The translations under genes and the position numbers were made by a program. From an uncultured Chlorobiaceae bacterium (GTDB lineage: Bacteria > Bacteroidota > Chlorobiia > Chlorobiales > Chlorobiaceae), in the NCBI GenBank assembly GCA_903836465.1, contig CAILRB010000017.1, positions 1 to 64,000 on the forward strand: a stretch of 64,000 nucleotides of DNA. The letters run 5' to 3'. The notes beneath the pieces were generated by a model. That model was not told where the DNA came from. It saw only the letters and a program-made list of their open reading frames with translations, and ran no database searches. Shown here piece after piece: positions 48,667 through 58,356 of this stretch. Numbering within the stretch: position 1 is the stretch's first letter; each line of letters starts with the position of its first letter.

Positions 48667-50057
48667 AACGATAAGCGATGCACGCATTGTTTAAACCGCT
48701 GGCCGCGCTCCTCAAAATTCTTGAACATGTCAAAGCTCGCGCACCCGGGCGAAAAAAGCACCGTCTGCCCGGGCAGAGCGGCCTCACTGGCAAACGAAAC
48801 AGCCTCGTCGAGTGATGCCGCAACTTTAAGGGCAACAAGACCATCAAAAAAAGATGCTATTTTAGCCTTCGACTCTCCTATAGCAATGAGCAGAGAGACC
48901 TTGCTGCGAACCAGTTCGGCGATTGAAGCATAATCGTTGCCTTTATCCCTTCCGCCGGCAATAAGCACCGCTGTAGAGGGCACCGCCTCAATGGCCTGCC
49001 GCATCGCATTGATGTTCGTTGCTTTTGAATCATTAACCCAGTCCGCCCCATTGAGAGTCATCACATATTCCTGTCGGTGTTCGACACCCTTGAACTCCCT
49101 GAGCGCTGAACGCACCGCCTCGTTGCCGATACCAAGCGCCCTCGCTGCAGCTACCGCCGCAAGCACATTTGAGATATTGTGACGTCCCCGAAAACTGTTT
49201 TTCAGAAAATCTGATGTGACCATGAACCGCTCTTCTCCACTGACCTGTCGCACAACAATCGCCTCCCCGTCAAGCAAAACCAGACGGCTATCAACGCCTC
49301 TCTCAGGTGCAGGTTCCATGCCAAAAGGAAGAATCCTGAAAGGAAATCGATCCGCAGCACCACTGAAATGGGCTCTGAGCAACGGGTCGTCCGAATTGAA
49401 GACAAGCGTATCACTCCCGCTTTGGTTCATATAAATCCTGTACTTCGCGTCAGCATACCGCTGCATGTCATGTTCATAGCGGTCGAGATGATCCGGCGTA
49501 ATATTGGTAATAACGGCAACATCAGGCCTGAAAGTAAAACACCGCTCCAGTTGGTAACTGCTCAGTTCGACAACGGCGACATCTGAGGCGCTCATCTCAC
49601 TCACCATTGAAGAAAACGGCACACCAATATTGCCAACACTGTATGAGCGATACCCCTGCTGACGACCATCCTCTTCACAAATTCGGTGAACAAGCGTAGC
49701 CGTTGTTGTTTTACCATCAGTACCGGTAATGCCGATAATGCGTGCCTTGCAAAAACGGCTCGCGATTTCAATTTCGCTGTACAGCGGAATCCCTCGCGCC
49801 TGCATGGTTTTCACCACCTGTGCAGAAGGCGGAATACCAGGGCTGATGACACAAAAATCAGCATCGTAAACGCTCCCGGAATGGCCCTCCTCTTCGAATC
49901 GTATCTGCATATCCTGAAGGGACAACAGCTCTTTTTCGCCAATCCTGCCGAGTTCACTGAGCAGTACCTCCGCACCCTCGCGGGTGAGCAGCTTTGCAGC
50001 AGCAATTCCGCTTTTCCCGGCTCCAATGACCGAGACTCTTTTACCCGTTACATCCAT
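48663..50057 (-). CDS. murD: UDP-N-acetylmuramoylalanine--D-glutamate ligase
   Basis: MurD adds D-glutamate to UDP-MurNAc-L-Ala. The 464-residue ligase has the Rossmann start [17 protein letters not shown], the P-loop [27 protein letters not shown] and [12 protein letters not shown], all of MurD type. It lies 5 bp after mraY. Confidence 0.95.
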   Translation of the reverse strand: MDVTGKRVSVIGAGKSGIAAAKLLTREGAEVLLSELGRIGEKELLSLQDMQIRFEEEGHSGSVYDADFCVISPGIPPSAQVVKTMQARGIPLYSEIEIASRFCKARIIGITGTDGKTTTATLVHRICEEDGRQQGYRSYSVGNIGVPFSSMVSEMSASDVAVVELSSYQLERCFTFRPDVAVITNITPDHLDRYEHDMQRYADAKYRIYMNQSGSDTLVFNSDDPLLRAHFSGAADRFPFRILPFGMEPAPERGVDSRLVLLDGEAIVVRQVSGEERFMVTSDFLKNSFRGRHNISNVLAAVAAARALGIGNEAVRSALREFKGVEHRQEYVMTLNGADWVNDSKATNINAMRQAIEAVPSTAVLIAGGRDKGNDYASIAELVRSKVSLLIAIGESKAKIASFFDGLVALKVAASLDEAVSFASEAALPGQTVLFSPGCASFDMFKNFEERGQRFKQCVHRLSL

Positions 50058-50062
50058 AGCCG

Positions 50063-51169
50063 TTATCTGAGTTTTAAGGTCATGAGACTGGCCAGAAAAA
50101 AGAGAATGGTCAAAATCCAGAACCTTATCACGATTTTTTGTTCAGCCCATCCCTTCAACTGAAAATGATGATGAAGAGGTGCCATCAAAAAGATTCTCCG
50201 TCCCTGACCGTACCTCATTTTCGTGTACTTGAAATAGAGCACCTGCATAGAGACTGAAAGTGCTTCAAGAAAAAATATACCTGCAATCAACGGCAGAAGC
50301 AGCTCCTGCTTGATCAAAAGGGCAATAACCGCAATAGCACTGCCAAGAGCAAGAGATCCGGTATCACCCATGATAATTTCAGCCGGATTGGAGTTGAACC
50401 ACAAAAATCCGACACAGGACATAACAATAGCCATGCTGACCACGGCAACCTCTCCTCCTCCCGGAATAAACGGAATATTAAGGTACACGGCATAGACAGC
50501 ATTTCCGGCAAGGTAAGAAAAGCCCCCGAGACCCATGACCACAATGGCAGAACTTCCGGCCGCAAGCCCGTCAAGCCCGTCAGTCAGGTTTACCGCATTC
50601 GATACCGCAGTAATAATAAAAATAACGATCGGTATATAAAAAAAACCGTAGTCAAGAGTCAGATGCTTGAAAAACGGCACGGTTGTTGTCGAAAGCAGTA
50701 CCGAAAACGCCGGATCAAACCAGGTGTAGAGCCCTATGACAAGGCCAAGAGAGAGTTGTCCGATAAGCTTGTAGCGCGCCGATAGCCCCCCCTTGATTTT
50801 TAACACCACTTTGCGGTAGTCATCGATAAAGCCGATAATGCCCATCCACAAAACAGCAAGCATGATCAGCCAGACATGGGGATCATTGAATTTTGACCAG
50901 AGCAATACGGAAAGTTCTATAGAAAATATAATGAGCAACCCACCCATAGTGGGGAGCGCCTTTTTCTTTTTGTGTTCCGGAGGCGCCTCCTCCTTTATCG
51001 GTTCAATAAACCGGGCTTTCAGATATCTGATGAGTCCGGGACCGGCAAAGAGAGTAATCAGCAACGCCGTAATCGCCGCAGCACTTGCCCTGAAGGTAAG
51101 ATACTCGATAACACGAAGTACGGGAAAGTGGAAAATATTGTTGATGTACTTCAACAGATAATAAAGCAT
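50063..51169 (-). CDS. mraY: Phospho-N-acetylmuramoyl-pentapeptide transferase
   Basis: MraY moves phospho-MurNAc-pentapeptide onto undecaprenyl phosphate to form lipid I. The 368-residue membrane enzyme has about ten helices and the motifs [24 protein letters not shown] with the Asp pair, [35 protein letters not shown] and APLHHHFQ. It lies 9 bp after murF. Confidence 0.96.
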   Translation of the reverse strand: MLYYLLKYINNIFHFPVLRVIEYLTFRASAAAITALLITLFAGPGLIRYLKARFIEPIKEEAPPEHKKKKALPTMGGLLIIFSIELSVLLWSKFNDPHVWLIMLAVLWMGIIGFIDDYRKVVLKIKGGLSARYKLIGQLSLGLVIGLYTWFDPAFSVLLSTTTVPFFKHLTLDYGFFYIPIVIFIITAVSNAVNLTDGLDGLAAGSSAIVVMGLGGFSYLAGNAVYAVYLNIPFIPGGGEVAVVSMAIVMSCVGFLWFNSNPAEIIMGDTGSLALGSAIAVIALLIKQELLLPLIAGIFFLEALSVSMQVLYFKYTKMRYGQGRRIFLMAPLHHHFQLKGWAEQKIVIRFWILTILFFLASLMTLKLR

Positions 51170-51178
51170 ACCGTATTC

Positions 51179-52600
51179 TTACCTGGTTATGGTTCTTGCA
51201 GTAATAAGAGAATCGACAACCTGTTCGAGCTTCATACCCCTGGAGCCCTTGAAAAGCACGACATCATGCTCTTGAAGCAAAGCAAGGAGTTGCGCCAAAA
51301 GTTGTTCGCGGCTTTCGAAATGGCCCCGACAAGCGCCTGGAGCTTCCTGACCGATCAGTCGGGCCTTGTCGCCAAAAGTAAGCACTATATCAACCGGGCG
51401 CTGCTGAATATAACGGCCAATAGTTTCATGTTCAACATCTCCCGCTGCTCCGAGTTCAAGCATATCGCCGAGAACCGCAACTCTTTTACCTCCACACGGC
51501 ATATCACAAAGCGCCTCAATTGCCTGCCGCATAGAGTCTGAATTGGCATTATAGGTATCATTAAGAATCCTGAGACCAAACGAGTCAACGACCTCAAGCC
51601 GTTTCCAGCCAGGTGCAGGGATGAGACGCTCAAGTCCCTCACGAATCTGGCGGAGTGAAAGTCCGAAATGGGAGCCAACTGCGGCTGCGGCAACGGCGTT
51701 GATAACATTGTGCCTGCCGGTAAAATTCAGAATAACCTTTTCGCTGCCAGCAACCGAACATAACAGAAAAGAGAGGCGACCATCCTGTTCCACAGTAATT
51801 TCTCTGACCCAACAACTATGAGCAGGACTTTCCGACGTTCCGTAACAGAGACTCCCTGAAAGTCCTGCGCCAGCATCCCTGAGCCGCAGATCATCGTTGT
51901 TGATGAACGCAATACCCCCGTTCCGGCGCAGATAGTCATAAAGCTGTGTTTCAGCAGCAGCAACTCCGTCAAGATCAAGAAGAAATTCCAGATGTTCATG
52001 ACCGATATTGGTCAGAAGAGCGTGGGTCGGTCTGGTAATATCGGCAAGCAAGGCCATCTCTCCCGGATGATTGATCCCCACCTCAACAACAGCAATATCG
52101 GTATCTCGCCGGAGTTGCAGCAGAGTAAGGGGCACTCCAAGGTGATTGTTCCGGTTCCCCTGGCTCACCGTAACCTTGTAACCCGTTCCAAGAACCGCAG
52201 CAACCATCTCTTTGGTCGTGGTCTTCCCATTACTGCCGCCGATAGCAACAACAGGAATCGAAAAGGTGCTCCGATACATCGTTGAGAGAAGCTGCAAACC
52301 GGCAACAGGATCGGCAGTGACAAGAAATCCCGTTCTGGAGGGCGGTTGAGGTGATCCTTCTGCATCATACCACTCACGACTTACCATAACCCAGGACGCG
52401 CCGTTGTCAAAGACCGTCTGTATATAGCTGTGGCCATCCGTTCTCTCACCCTTCAAAGCAATAAAAATACCGCCTTCGGTAATCTCTCTTGAATCAATAA
52501 CAACTTTTGGTTCGACAATCTCAAGAGGAGGAGAGTCAGTCCCGGCGACAACAACCTCTCCGATATCCCGGAAATCATTGATATTCAGCACTCCCTTCAC
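51179..52600 (-). CDS. murF: UDP-MurNAc-tripeptide--D-Ala-D-Ala ligase
   Basis: MurF completes the pentapeptide by adding D-Ala-D-Ala. The protein has VVIDSREITEGGIFIALKGERTDGH near the N-terminus, the P-loop GGSNGKTTTKEMV, NHPGEM, and LNDTYNANSDSMRQA, which is diagnostic for MurF. I chose a GTG start at 52600, which overlaps the murE stop as GTGA and has AGGAG about 11 bp upstream. An ATG at 52651 would overlap murE by 55 bp. Confidence 0.92.
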   Translation of the reverse strand: MKGVLNINDFRDIGEVVVAGTDSPPLEIVEPKVVIDSREITEGGIFIALKGERTDGHSYIQTVFDNGASWVMVSREWYDAEGSPQPPSRTGFLVTADPVAGLQLLSTMYRSTFSIPVVAIGGSNGKTTTKEMVAAVLGTGYKVTVSQGNRNNHLGVPLTLLQLRRDTDIAVVEVGINHPGEMALLADITRPTHALLTNIGHEHLEFLLDLDGVAAAETQLYDYLRRNGGIAFINNDDLRLRDAGAGLSGSLCYGTSESPAHSCWVREITVEQDGRLSFLLCSVAGSEKVILNFTGRHNVINAVAAAAVGSHFGLSLRQIREGLERLIPAPGWKRLEVVDSFGLRILNDTYNANSDSMRQAIEALCDMPCGGKRVAVLGDMLELGAAGDVEHETIGRYIQQRPVDIVLTFGDKARLIGQEAPGACRGHFESREQLLAQLLALLQEHDVVLFKGSRGMKLEQVVDSLITARTITR

Positions 52601-54159
52601 TTGCGTTCTCTCTCCTTCTCCGGAATTCCGGCACTGTTTTCCTCCATCCATTGTCGTAAAATATCCTGATCTGAAAAATACTGTTTCCGACCGGCAATCT
52701 CCTGGTACTTTTCATGCCCTTTCCCTGCAACAAGAAGAACATCTCCCTGTTTGAGCATCGAGACAGCCTCCCTGATAGCTTCTGCCCGATCGCTGATCCT
52801 TCTGTAACGGCTGCCGGTAATGCCTCGCTCAATTTCATCAAGAATCAGCTCAGGATCCTCATCCCGGGGATTATCAGAAGTAATAATGACGTCATCAGCC
52901 GTTTCGGAGGCGATACGCCCCATTTCAGGGCGTTTTGAGCGGTCTCTGTTGCCCCCGCACCCGAAAACCACAATGAGACGGGAGCCCTCTGGCTTCAGGC
53001 TGCGCAAGGCATCAAGCGCTTTGAGCAGTGCATCAGGAGTATGAGCATAGTCAACAAAAACAGATCTGCCCTGACTGTTGTCACTGATTCTTTCCATGCG
53101 CCCGTCAACAGCACAAATTTCCGCAAGAGAGCGGCAAATTTCATCGGGCACAAGACCCATCCCGTAACCGATCGCCGCCGCCTCAAGCACATTCATGACA
53201 TTAAAGACCCCGGGCAACCCAACCTGCATGGTCATTACCGTATCAGGAAAATGGAGGTTGACCGTGCTTGAAGCAAGAGTGCTCTGAAGAATATTGGCTT
53301 TAAAAAAACGCCTGCACGAAAGCCCCGGAACCGCTTCTGAGCGCAGGCTGCAACAGTATATTTTTTCAGGAGTAACCCGTTCTGCCATCTTCACGGCATA
53401 GGAATCATCAATATTGAAAACCGCAAATCCTTCCGGGGCAAGCTGGTCGAACAACTGCTGCTTGGCTGAAGCATACTCCTGCATGGAGTCATGAAAGTCA
53501 AGATGCTCCATGGTCAGGTTGGTAAACAGTGCTGCATGAAACCTGATGCCGTACACTCTCTGCAGCACCAGTGCATGTGAAGAAACCTCCATGACTGCCA
53601 CCCTGCATCCAGCCTCAACCATTTCACTGAAAAGAGCATGCAGACCGTGAGCCTCAGGAGTGGTCCGCTCTAATGGAATATCGCGTTCTCCAATCCGGCA
53701 AAGATTTGTTCCGATATAACCCGCCGAAATGCCGCAGGCATTGAGCATGGTCGTGATCAGCTTTGCCGTGGTGGTTTTGCCGTTCGTACCGGTAACGCCG
53801 ATAATCAGCAGCCTGTCTGATGCATAATTATAAAATATACGGGCAATCTCGGCAAGCGCCTTTCGTGCATCAGCGACTTTAATATAAAGAGTTGATGGAT
53901 CTTGATCTGGCGGAAATTCCTCACAGATAACCGCCACAGCACCTCCTTCGACAGCACTTCGGATAAACCGGTGACCATCAGTACAGTAACCTCTGACCGC
54001 AACAAAAAGCGCGCCAGGCAGAACCTCCCGTGAATCACTGGTTATAAGGCATACCGTCCCTCCCCGTTTTATTCCAGCAAGCTCCAGTGAAGAAATACCC
54101 TTGAGCAACTTCTCCAATTGCACCTCCCGCAGGCTGCTACTCTCTTTCTTTTCGCTCAT
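52597..54159 (-). CDS. murE: UDP-MurNAc-L-Ala-D-Glu--2,6-diaminopimelate ligase
   Basis: MurE adds the third stem residue. The 520-residue ligase has the P-loop GVTGTNGKTTTAKLI, TNLTMEHLDFHDSM, FVDYAHTPDALLKAL and TSDNPRDEDP. The DNPR motif selects meso-diaminopimelate, so the peptidoglycan is of the usual Gram-negative A1gamma kind. It overlaps ftsI by 4 bp and murF by 4 bp. Confidence 0.96.
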   Translation of the reverse strand: MSEKKESSSLREVQLEKLLKGISSLELAGIKRGGTVCLITSDSREVLPGALFVAVRGYCTDGHRFIRSAVEGGAVAVICEEFPPDQDPSTLYIKVADARKALAEIARIFYNYASDRLLIIGVTGTNGKTTTAKLITTMLNACGISAGYIGTNLCRIGERDIPLERTTPEAHGLHALFSEMVEAGCRVAVMEVSSHALVLQRVYGIRFHAALFTNLTMEHLDFHDSMQEYASAKQQLFDQLAPEGFAVFNIDDSYAVKMAERVTPEKIYCCSLRSEAVPGLSCRRFFKANILQSTLASSTVNLHFPDTVMTMQVGLPGVFNVMNVLEAAAIGYGMGLVPDEICRSLAEICAVDGRMERISDNSQGRSVFVDYAHTPDALLKALDALRSLKPEGSRLIVVFGCGGNRDRSKRPEMGRIASETADDVIITSDNPRDEDPELILDEIERGITGSRYRRISDRAEAIREAVSMLKQGDVLLVAGKGHEKYQEIAGRKQYFSDQDILRQWMEENSAGIPEKERERK

Positions 54160-56159
54160 GAGGGAGTTCTATTTATCTTCTTTAAAGAAAGCATCACCGA
54201 AATAACCCTCTTCTTTTCAACTTTGCTGCCGGGCAGAATGTTTTGGCGGACAACAAGCCCGTCAAAATCTCCGGAATACTCCATTTCCAGATTGAGCCAT
54301 TTCAACAACCGCTGCGCATCACGACCCTTCAGTCCCCTGAGTTCCGGAACAGTCACCGTAGAAACAGAGTCAATAACACCCTGTTCCGGAGAACGGATGG
54401 AAAGGTTTTTCTGCATCTCCTCCGAACAGGCAATCATTCGCGATGCAATACCGGCAAAAACCGGAACAGCAACGGTCGCGGCATAGTAAGCCGTTTTTGG
54501 ATTTTCAACAAGTACAATAATCGCATAGCGGGGAGCAGAAACAGGAAAATAGCCGACAAATGAAGAGACATAGGAACGGTTGGCATACGACCCTCCGGCA
54601 GCACGACGAGCGGTTCCTGTTTTGCCGGCTACATGCATACTGATCAAAAGATCATTTTTAGCAGTTCCACTGTCCACAACCGCTTTAAAATACTCTTTGT
54701 TGAGATATCGTGCAGTTGCAACCGAAACGACCCTCTGGATTTTTTCAGGAGCACCCTCCCGGACAACCTGACCCTTCGCATCAGTAATCTTCTTTATAAT
54801 GTAAGGGCGCATCCGCTCACCATCATTGGCAATAGTTGCGTAGGCCTGCAGGATCTGCAGCGGGGTAGTCATCACCTGATAACCATAGCCCATCCAGGGA
54901 AGCGTGGTCATATCCCACTCAGCAAGCGGACGAACTATTCCTCTTGCCTCACCAACCAGTCCAATACCTGTCTTTTTTCCAAAACCAAAATTTCTCGTAT
55001 AGGCACTGAATTTTTCCCGACCGACCTTCATGGCCGTCGTGGCCGCCACAATATTGCTTGAATGCATGATGGCCTGACGGAACGTGATGTATCCATAAGG
55101 TTCATGATCCGTGATCTTGAGTTTGTAAAACGGCAGAACCCCGTTATAGCCAAAGACAATATCCTCAGCGTTTCTGTTCAGCACTTCCGTTGCCGCAGCC
55201 GCCATGACCAACTTGAACGTTGAGCCCGGTTCATACATTTCAGTCACCGCCCGGTTCCTCGAATTTTCCTTGCTCCATGTTGACCTGTTATTCAGATCAA
55301 ACGCCGGATTGTTCGCCATGGCAAGAATCTCTCCTGTACGGACATCCATAACGATACTGGTCGCCGCATCTGCCCTGAAGGTAGCAACCGCCTTTGAGAG
55401 CTCATCTTCGACGATACTTTGAATATCCCCGTCGATAGTCAGTTGTACGGTATCACCTTTGACGGCATCCTGTTGCTGGGCATCAGGCGCAGGGTAACGC
55501 ACTCCTGTGGCGTTCCGCTGAAAATTTCTTGTACCGTCAACTCCTTTCAGCTCCTTGTTCAACTGCAGTTCAAGACCGCTGCTTCCGTCAATTTTACTTT
55601 TTTCGTTGCCGGTAAAACCAATCAACTGGGCAGCAACATTCAGGTAAGATCGCTGCTGCTCCTTGTCAAACCATATCCCATAAATCTTTTCCTGCATAAG
55701 CGGCAACGCTTTTACAACAGGTATTTTCCGGCAAAGCACCACGATTCCTTTACGGCGTTTCAACTCTTTGAGGAGTACCAGCCTGTTCACCCCAAGATGT
55801 TTTGCAAAAAGGGTGGCAACACGCCCTGTATTATCATAAGTTTTCTGTTTCCTGCTTTTCTTGTCATTAACCGGCTTGCCGTGTTCATCAAACAGTGGTG
55901 TATTTCTGATTATTGAAGGATCGGCATAAAAAGAAATCGACTCAATACTTTCGGCAAGCATGCGGGAACGTCTATCAAGAATAACCCCTCGCTGTGCGAC
56001 CTCCGTTACCACCCGTTCATATTGCTGGGCTGCCTTCTGCTTATACTTCTTGACATTGATCACCTGAATATTGAGCAGCATACAAATGATCGCAACAATA
56101 AACAGTGAAAAAACACCAACCACAACAGCGAGCCGCTTGCCAAACTCCTGATCATTCAT
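54156..56159 (-). CDS. ftsI: Septal penicillin-binding protein (FtsI/SpoVD-like) with PASTA domain
   Basis: The 667-residue class B penicillin-binding protein is a transpeptidase of the division site. It has an N-terminal membrane helix (about 10-32), a dimerisation domain, and the transpeptidase motifs SxxK (S313 in PGSTFKLV), SSN (367-369) and KTG (513-515). A C-terminal PASTA domain (about 600-665, TVPELRGLKGRDAQRLLKWL) is present, as in SpoVD and unlike E. coli FtsI. It follows ftsL by 31 bp. Confidence 0.94.
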   Translation of the reverse strand: MNDQEFGKRLAVVVGVFSLFIVAIICMLLNIQVINVKKYKQKAAQQYERVVTEVAQRGVILDRRSRMLAESIESISFYADPSIIRNTPLFDEHGKPVNDKKSRKQKTYDNTGRVATLFAKHLGVNRLVLLKELKRRKGIVVLCRKIPVVKALPLMQEKIYGIWFDKEQQRSYLNVAAQLIGFTGNEKSKIDGSSGLELQLNKELKGVDGTRNFQRNATGVRYPAPDAQQQDAVKGDTVQLTIDGDIQSIVEDELSKAVATFRADAATSIVMDVRTGEILAMANNPAFDLNNRSTWSKENSRNRAVTEMYEPGSTFKLVMAAAATEVLNRNAEDIVFGYNGVLPFYKLKITDHEPYGYITFRQAIMHSSNIVAATTAMKVGREKFSAYTRNFGFGKKTGIGLVGEARGIVRPLAEWDMTTLPWMGYGYQVMTTPLQILQAYATIANDGERMRPYIIKKITDAKGQVVREGAPEKIQRVVSVATARYLNKEYFKAVVDSGTAKNDLLISMHVAGKTGTARRAAGGSYANRSYVSSFVGYFPVSAPRYAIIVLVENPKTAYYAATVAVPVFAGIASRMIACSEEMQKNLSIRSPEQGVIDSVSTVTVPELRGLKGRDAQRLLKWLNLEMEYSGDFDGLVVRQNILPGSKVEKKRVISVMLSLKKINRTPS

Positions 56160-56190
56160 AAGTAATCCCGTTCATTGAGCGGCAGATCAT

Positions 56191-56472
56191 TCACGGTTCA
56201 AGTTCAACCGGAGGGATTCCGGATGGAGTAAGTCCAAGCGAGGCGGCTTCCTGCGAAATGTTATGGATACTATGCAGTTCATCCGCTTTCAGTTTCTGTG
56301 AAGTAATCATACTAGCGCTCATCTGGAGCTGCTCCCGAAGCTTTTCATTTTTCTGCGCAAGCTCAGTTATTGCGAGATTATTATGCGTCTGGAAAAGAAA
56401 AATCCCTGTTATGGCCAGAAGGTACAAAAAAGTTTTTGGTTGCAACAACGCGCCAATATCGAAATTATTCAT
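56191..56472 (-). CDS. ftsL: FtsL-like division protein
   Basis: The 93-residue protein has one membrane helix (about 11-30, PKTFLYLLAITGIFLFQ) followed by a leucine-zipper-like coiled coil (about 33-75). Size, topology and position between rsmH and ftsI are those of FtsL, which diverges strongly in sequence. The ATG at 56472 has GGAG 8 bp upstream and overlaps the rsmH stop by 8 bp. Confidence 0.78.
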   Translation of the reverse strand: MNNFDIGALLQPKTFLYLLAITGIFLFQTHNNLAITELAQKNEKLREQLQMSASMITSQKLKADELHSIHNISQEAASLGLTPSGIPPVELEP

Positions 56473-57445
56473 GGTGATCTCTCCGTGGAATTTTTTCAAT
56501 AATCCTCAGTTTTGCACTTCTTGCTCTCGGGTTAGATGCTATTTCCTGTAAGCTTGCCGTCAACGGCTTTCTGGTAACAGGGACCACTGTGCCATACGCA
56601 AGGGGCTCCCTCATCGCCACCCCTTTGGGACCCCAGTCACTCCTGGCTTTTTCAGCAAAAACGGTCTTCACGATTCTGTCCTCAAGAGAGTGATAGCTGA
56701 TAACAGCCATTCTGCCATAATCATCAAGGCAATCAATACCGTCACAGAGTGCCCGGCGAAGCACATCAAGTTCACCGTTCACCTCAATTCTCAGCGCCTG
56801 AAACACCCTTGACAATGTCTTGATAACCTTCTCACCGCCATACGCGTTGCCACGAATAATATCAGCAAGCTCTTTTGTTCCTCCGACTGCTCCATTTTTT
56901 TCGCGCCAGGCAACAATCGCTTTCGCAATGCTCCGACTTCTTGGCTCTTCTCCATACCTGTATATAAGCCTCGCAAGCTCCTTCTCTTCATAGCTGTTTA
57001 CAATATCTCCGGCATTCAGGGGAGCATCACTATCCATCCTCATATCAAGCGGACCTTCCCTGAGATAGCTGAAGCCCCGCTCCGCAGTGTCAATCTGAAA
57101 CGATGAGACTCCAAGATCAAGCAAAATTCCGGCAACCTTCGGCGCCAGACCCTTGTTGCCACAAACTCCTGTAATGATGGTCTCAATATCCTGAAAATTG
57201 CCCTTGACCAGAACAGAATGGGCTTCGAATCCCCTGAGTGTTCGAGCAGCCTCTTCTAATGCGGCATCATCCTGATCAATACCTATCAGCAGCGACTGCC
57301 CGGTATAACCAGCTTCTCGCAAAGCATGAAGGAAGGCAAGCGAATGGCCCCCGCCACCAAGAGTCCCGTCGACATAAATCCCCGGTTTTTTGACCAGAAA
57401 TGCAACAATTTCAGCGGCAAGCACCGGATCATGAAATCGCTCCAT
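56465..57445 (-). CDS. rsmH: 16S rRNA (cytosine1402-N4)-methyltransferase
   Basis: RsmH (MraW) methylates C1402 in the decoding centre of 16S rRNA. The protein (326 residues) has FHDPVLAAEIV at the start, the SAM motif YVDGTLGGGGHS, GILLDLGVSSFQID, and ISYHSLEDRIVK, all family signatures. The ATG at 57445 (MERFHDPV) fits the usual start; the frame upstream overlaps mraZ. It is second in the cluster, 5 bp after mraZ. Confidence 0.95.
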   Translation of the reverse strand: MERFHDPVLAAEIVAFLVKKPGIYVDGTLGGGGHSLAFLHALREAGYTGQSLLIGIDQDDAALEEAARTLRGFEAHSVLVKGNFQDIETIITGVCGNKGLAPKVAGILLDLGVSSFQIDTAERGFSYLREGPLDMRMDSDAPLNAGDIVNSYEEKELARLIYRYGEEPRSRSIAKAIVAWREKNGAVGGTKELADIIRGNAYGGEKVIKTLSRVFQALRIEVNGELDVLRRALCDGIDCLDDYGRMAVISYHSLEDRIVKTVFAEKARSDWGPKGVAMREPLAYGTVVPVTRKPLTASLQEIASNPRARSAKLRIIEKIPRRDHHE

Positions 57446-57450
57446 TGCCG

Positions 57451-57921
57451 TTAAAAATACCTTCCGGCAAGCGTTGCAAAACGACCTGCACTCTCCTGCA
57501 ACAGCACAAAAAGGCGATCCGGATCCCAAATAATCATTTTCGTATCTGCGCCGATAATAAGAACATCCTTTGTAATACCCGCATGTTCAAGAAACTCCCT
57601 GGAAAGGGCAACCCGACCCTGGCGATCAAGTTCAACCGTTTCAAGGCTTTCGTACATCAATGTTTTCAGCAAGCGCTCTTCAGGGTTAAAATCGGAAAGA
57701 GCAGAGATGGTTTTTCTCATGTTGTTCCAGACAAACGGCTCATAAAGCTCAAGAGAACGATCGGGTGCTTTCATGATATAGAGCGCTTCTATATGCCCCG
57801 GCGAAAGCTCCTCAATACCCGATGAAGCTGGGTGACCGAATCTCCGGCGAAACCTTGCGGGAATCATCAGGCGCCCTTTCTCGTCGACAGCATGTCTCTC
57901 TTTTCCAATAAAGCCAGCCAT
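57451..57921 (-). CDS. mraZ: Transcriptional regulator MraZ
   Basis: MraZ is a small AbrB-fold DNA-binding protein that forms rings and controls the division cluster it heads. The 156-residue protein contains two swapped-hairpin repeats: DEKGRLMIPARFRRRFG (about 13-29) and ELDRQGRVALSREFLEHAGI in the second half. It is the first gene of the cluster. Three 10-bp-spaced TGG-type repeats lie about 113-137 bp upstream and are candidate MraZ boxes. Confidence 0.93.
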   Translation of the reverse strand: MAGFIGKERHAVDEKGRLMIPARFRRRFGHPASSGIEELSPGHIEALYIMKAPDRSLELYEPFVWNNMRKTISALSDFNPEERLLKTLMYESLETVELDRQGRVALSREFLEHAGITKDVLIIGADTKMIIWDPDRLFVLLQESAGRFATLAGRYF

Positions 57922-58033
57922 TATGGAAATCCCTTGAACTACTGTTATGCTGATATGTCCAGCCCCTCAACCCATTATTGCCAGAAAATCAGCTCATAAA
58001 AAAGAAATAAACAGCCAGCACGAACAATAATCG

Positions 58034-58057
58034 CCCATTTTTTACCCTTTTTTACCA
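58034..58057 (-). promoter_or_regulatory. Candidate MraZ box: three 10-bp-spaced repeats
   Basis: On the minus strand TGGT, GGGT and TGGG occur at exact 10-bp intervals, separated by A-rich spacers (GTGGTAAAAA, AGGGTAAAAA, ATGGG). Known MraZ operators are three or four TGGG-type repeats with 5-nt spacers upstream of mraZ. The match is good in period and position, imperfect in the second repeat. Confidence 0.6.
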
Positions 58058-58083
58058 CTATAAAATGTATAAAAAAGGAGGCA

Positions 58084-58221
58084 CTAAAAAAATAGTCCTC
58101 TTGCTTTAATCGTGAGACGGCTTGCGAAATACAGGTTTTCAACAGCGGGAGCTTTGGGAAATAAATCCCTGATGGTGAAGAAGAGCTTTTCGGAAGAGTC
58201 CCGCCGGATCGCGGGCTTCAC
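58084..58221 (-). CDS. Possible small ORF between TpsB gene and mraZ
   Basis: A GTG-started frame of 45 codons reads VKPAIRRDSSEKLFFTIRD at the start and ends RLTIKARGLFF. The composition looks protein-like, but there is no ribosome site at a useful distance, a stop codon comes directly before the GTG, and the opposite strand has a 32-codon frame across part of it (58172-58270). It may be a real small gene, a decayed fragment, or chance. Function unknown. Confidence 0.25.
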   Translation of the reverse strand: MKPAIRRDSSEKLFFTIRDLFPKAPAVENLYFASRLTIKARGLFF

Positions 58222-58356
58222 TCACCTAGAGAGTGGCGGTGGGGTGACCCTTGATATAATCGCCAGATGAAAGATAGAGTTGCATGAAAAAAATGGACCC
58301 CGTAAAAAGCCATACACCTTAATTGTCATTTATAATGCAGAAACTCAACAGCTTAA

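Larger units (their letters stand above)
57922..58356. other. Intergenic region upstream of mraZ
   Basis: This 435-bp gap holds the MraZ-box candidates near its mraZ side, the doubtful small ORF, and a short GC hairpin CCCGC/GCGGG (around 58200-58215). The promoter of the division cluster must be here; I could not choose convincing -10 and -35 boxes. Confidence 0.5.
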
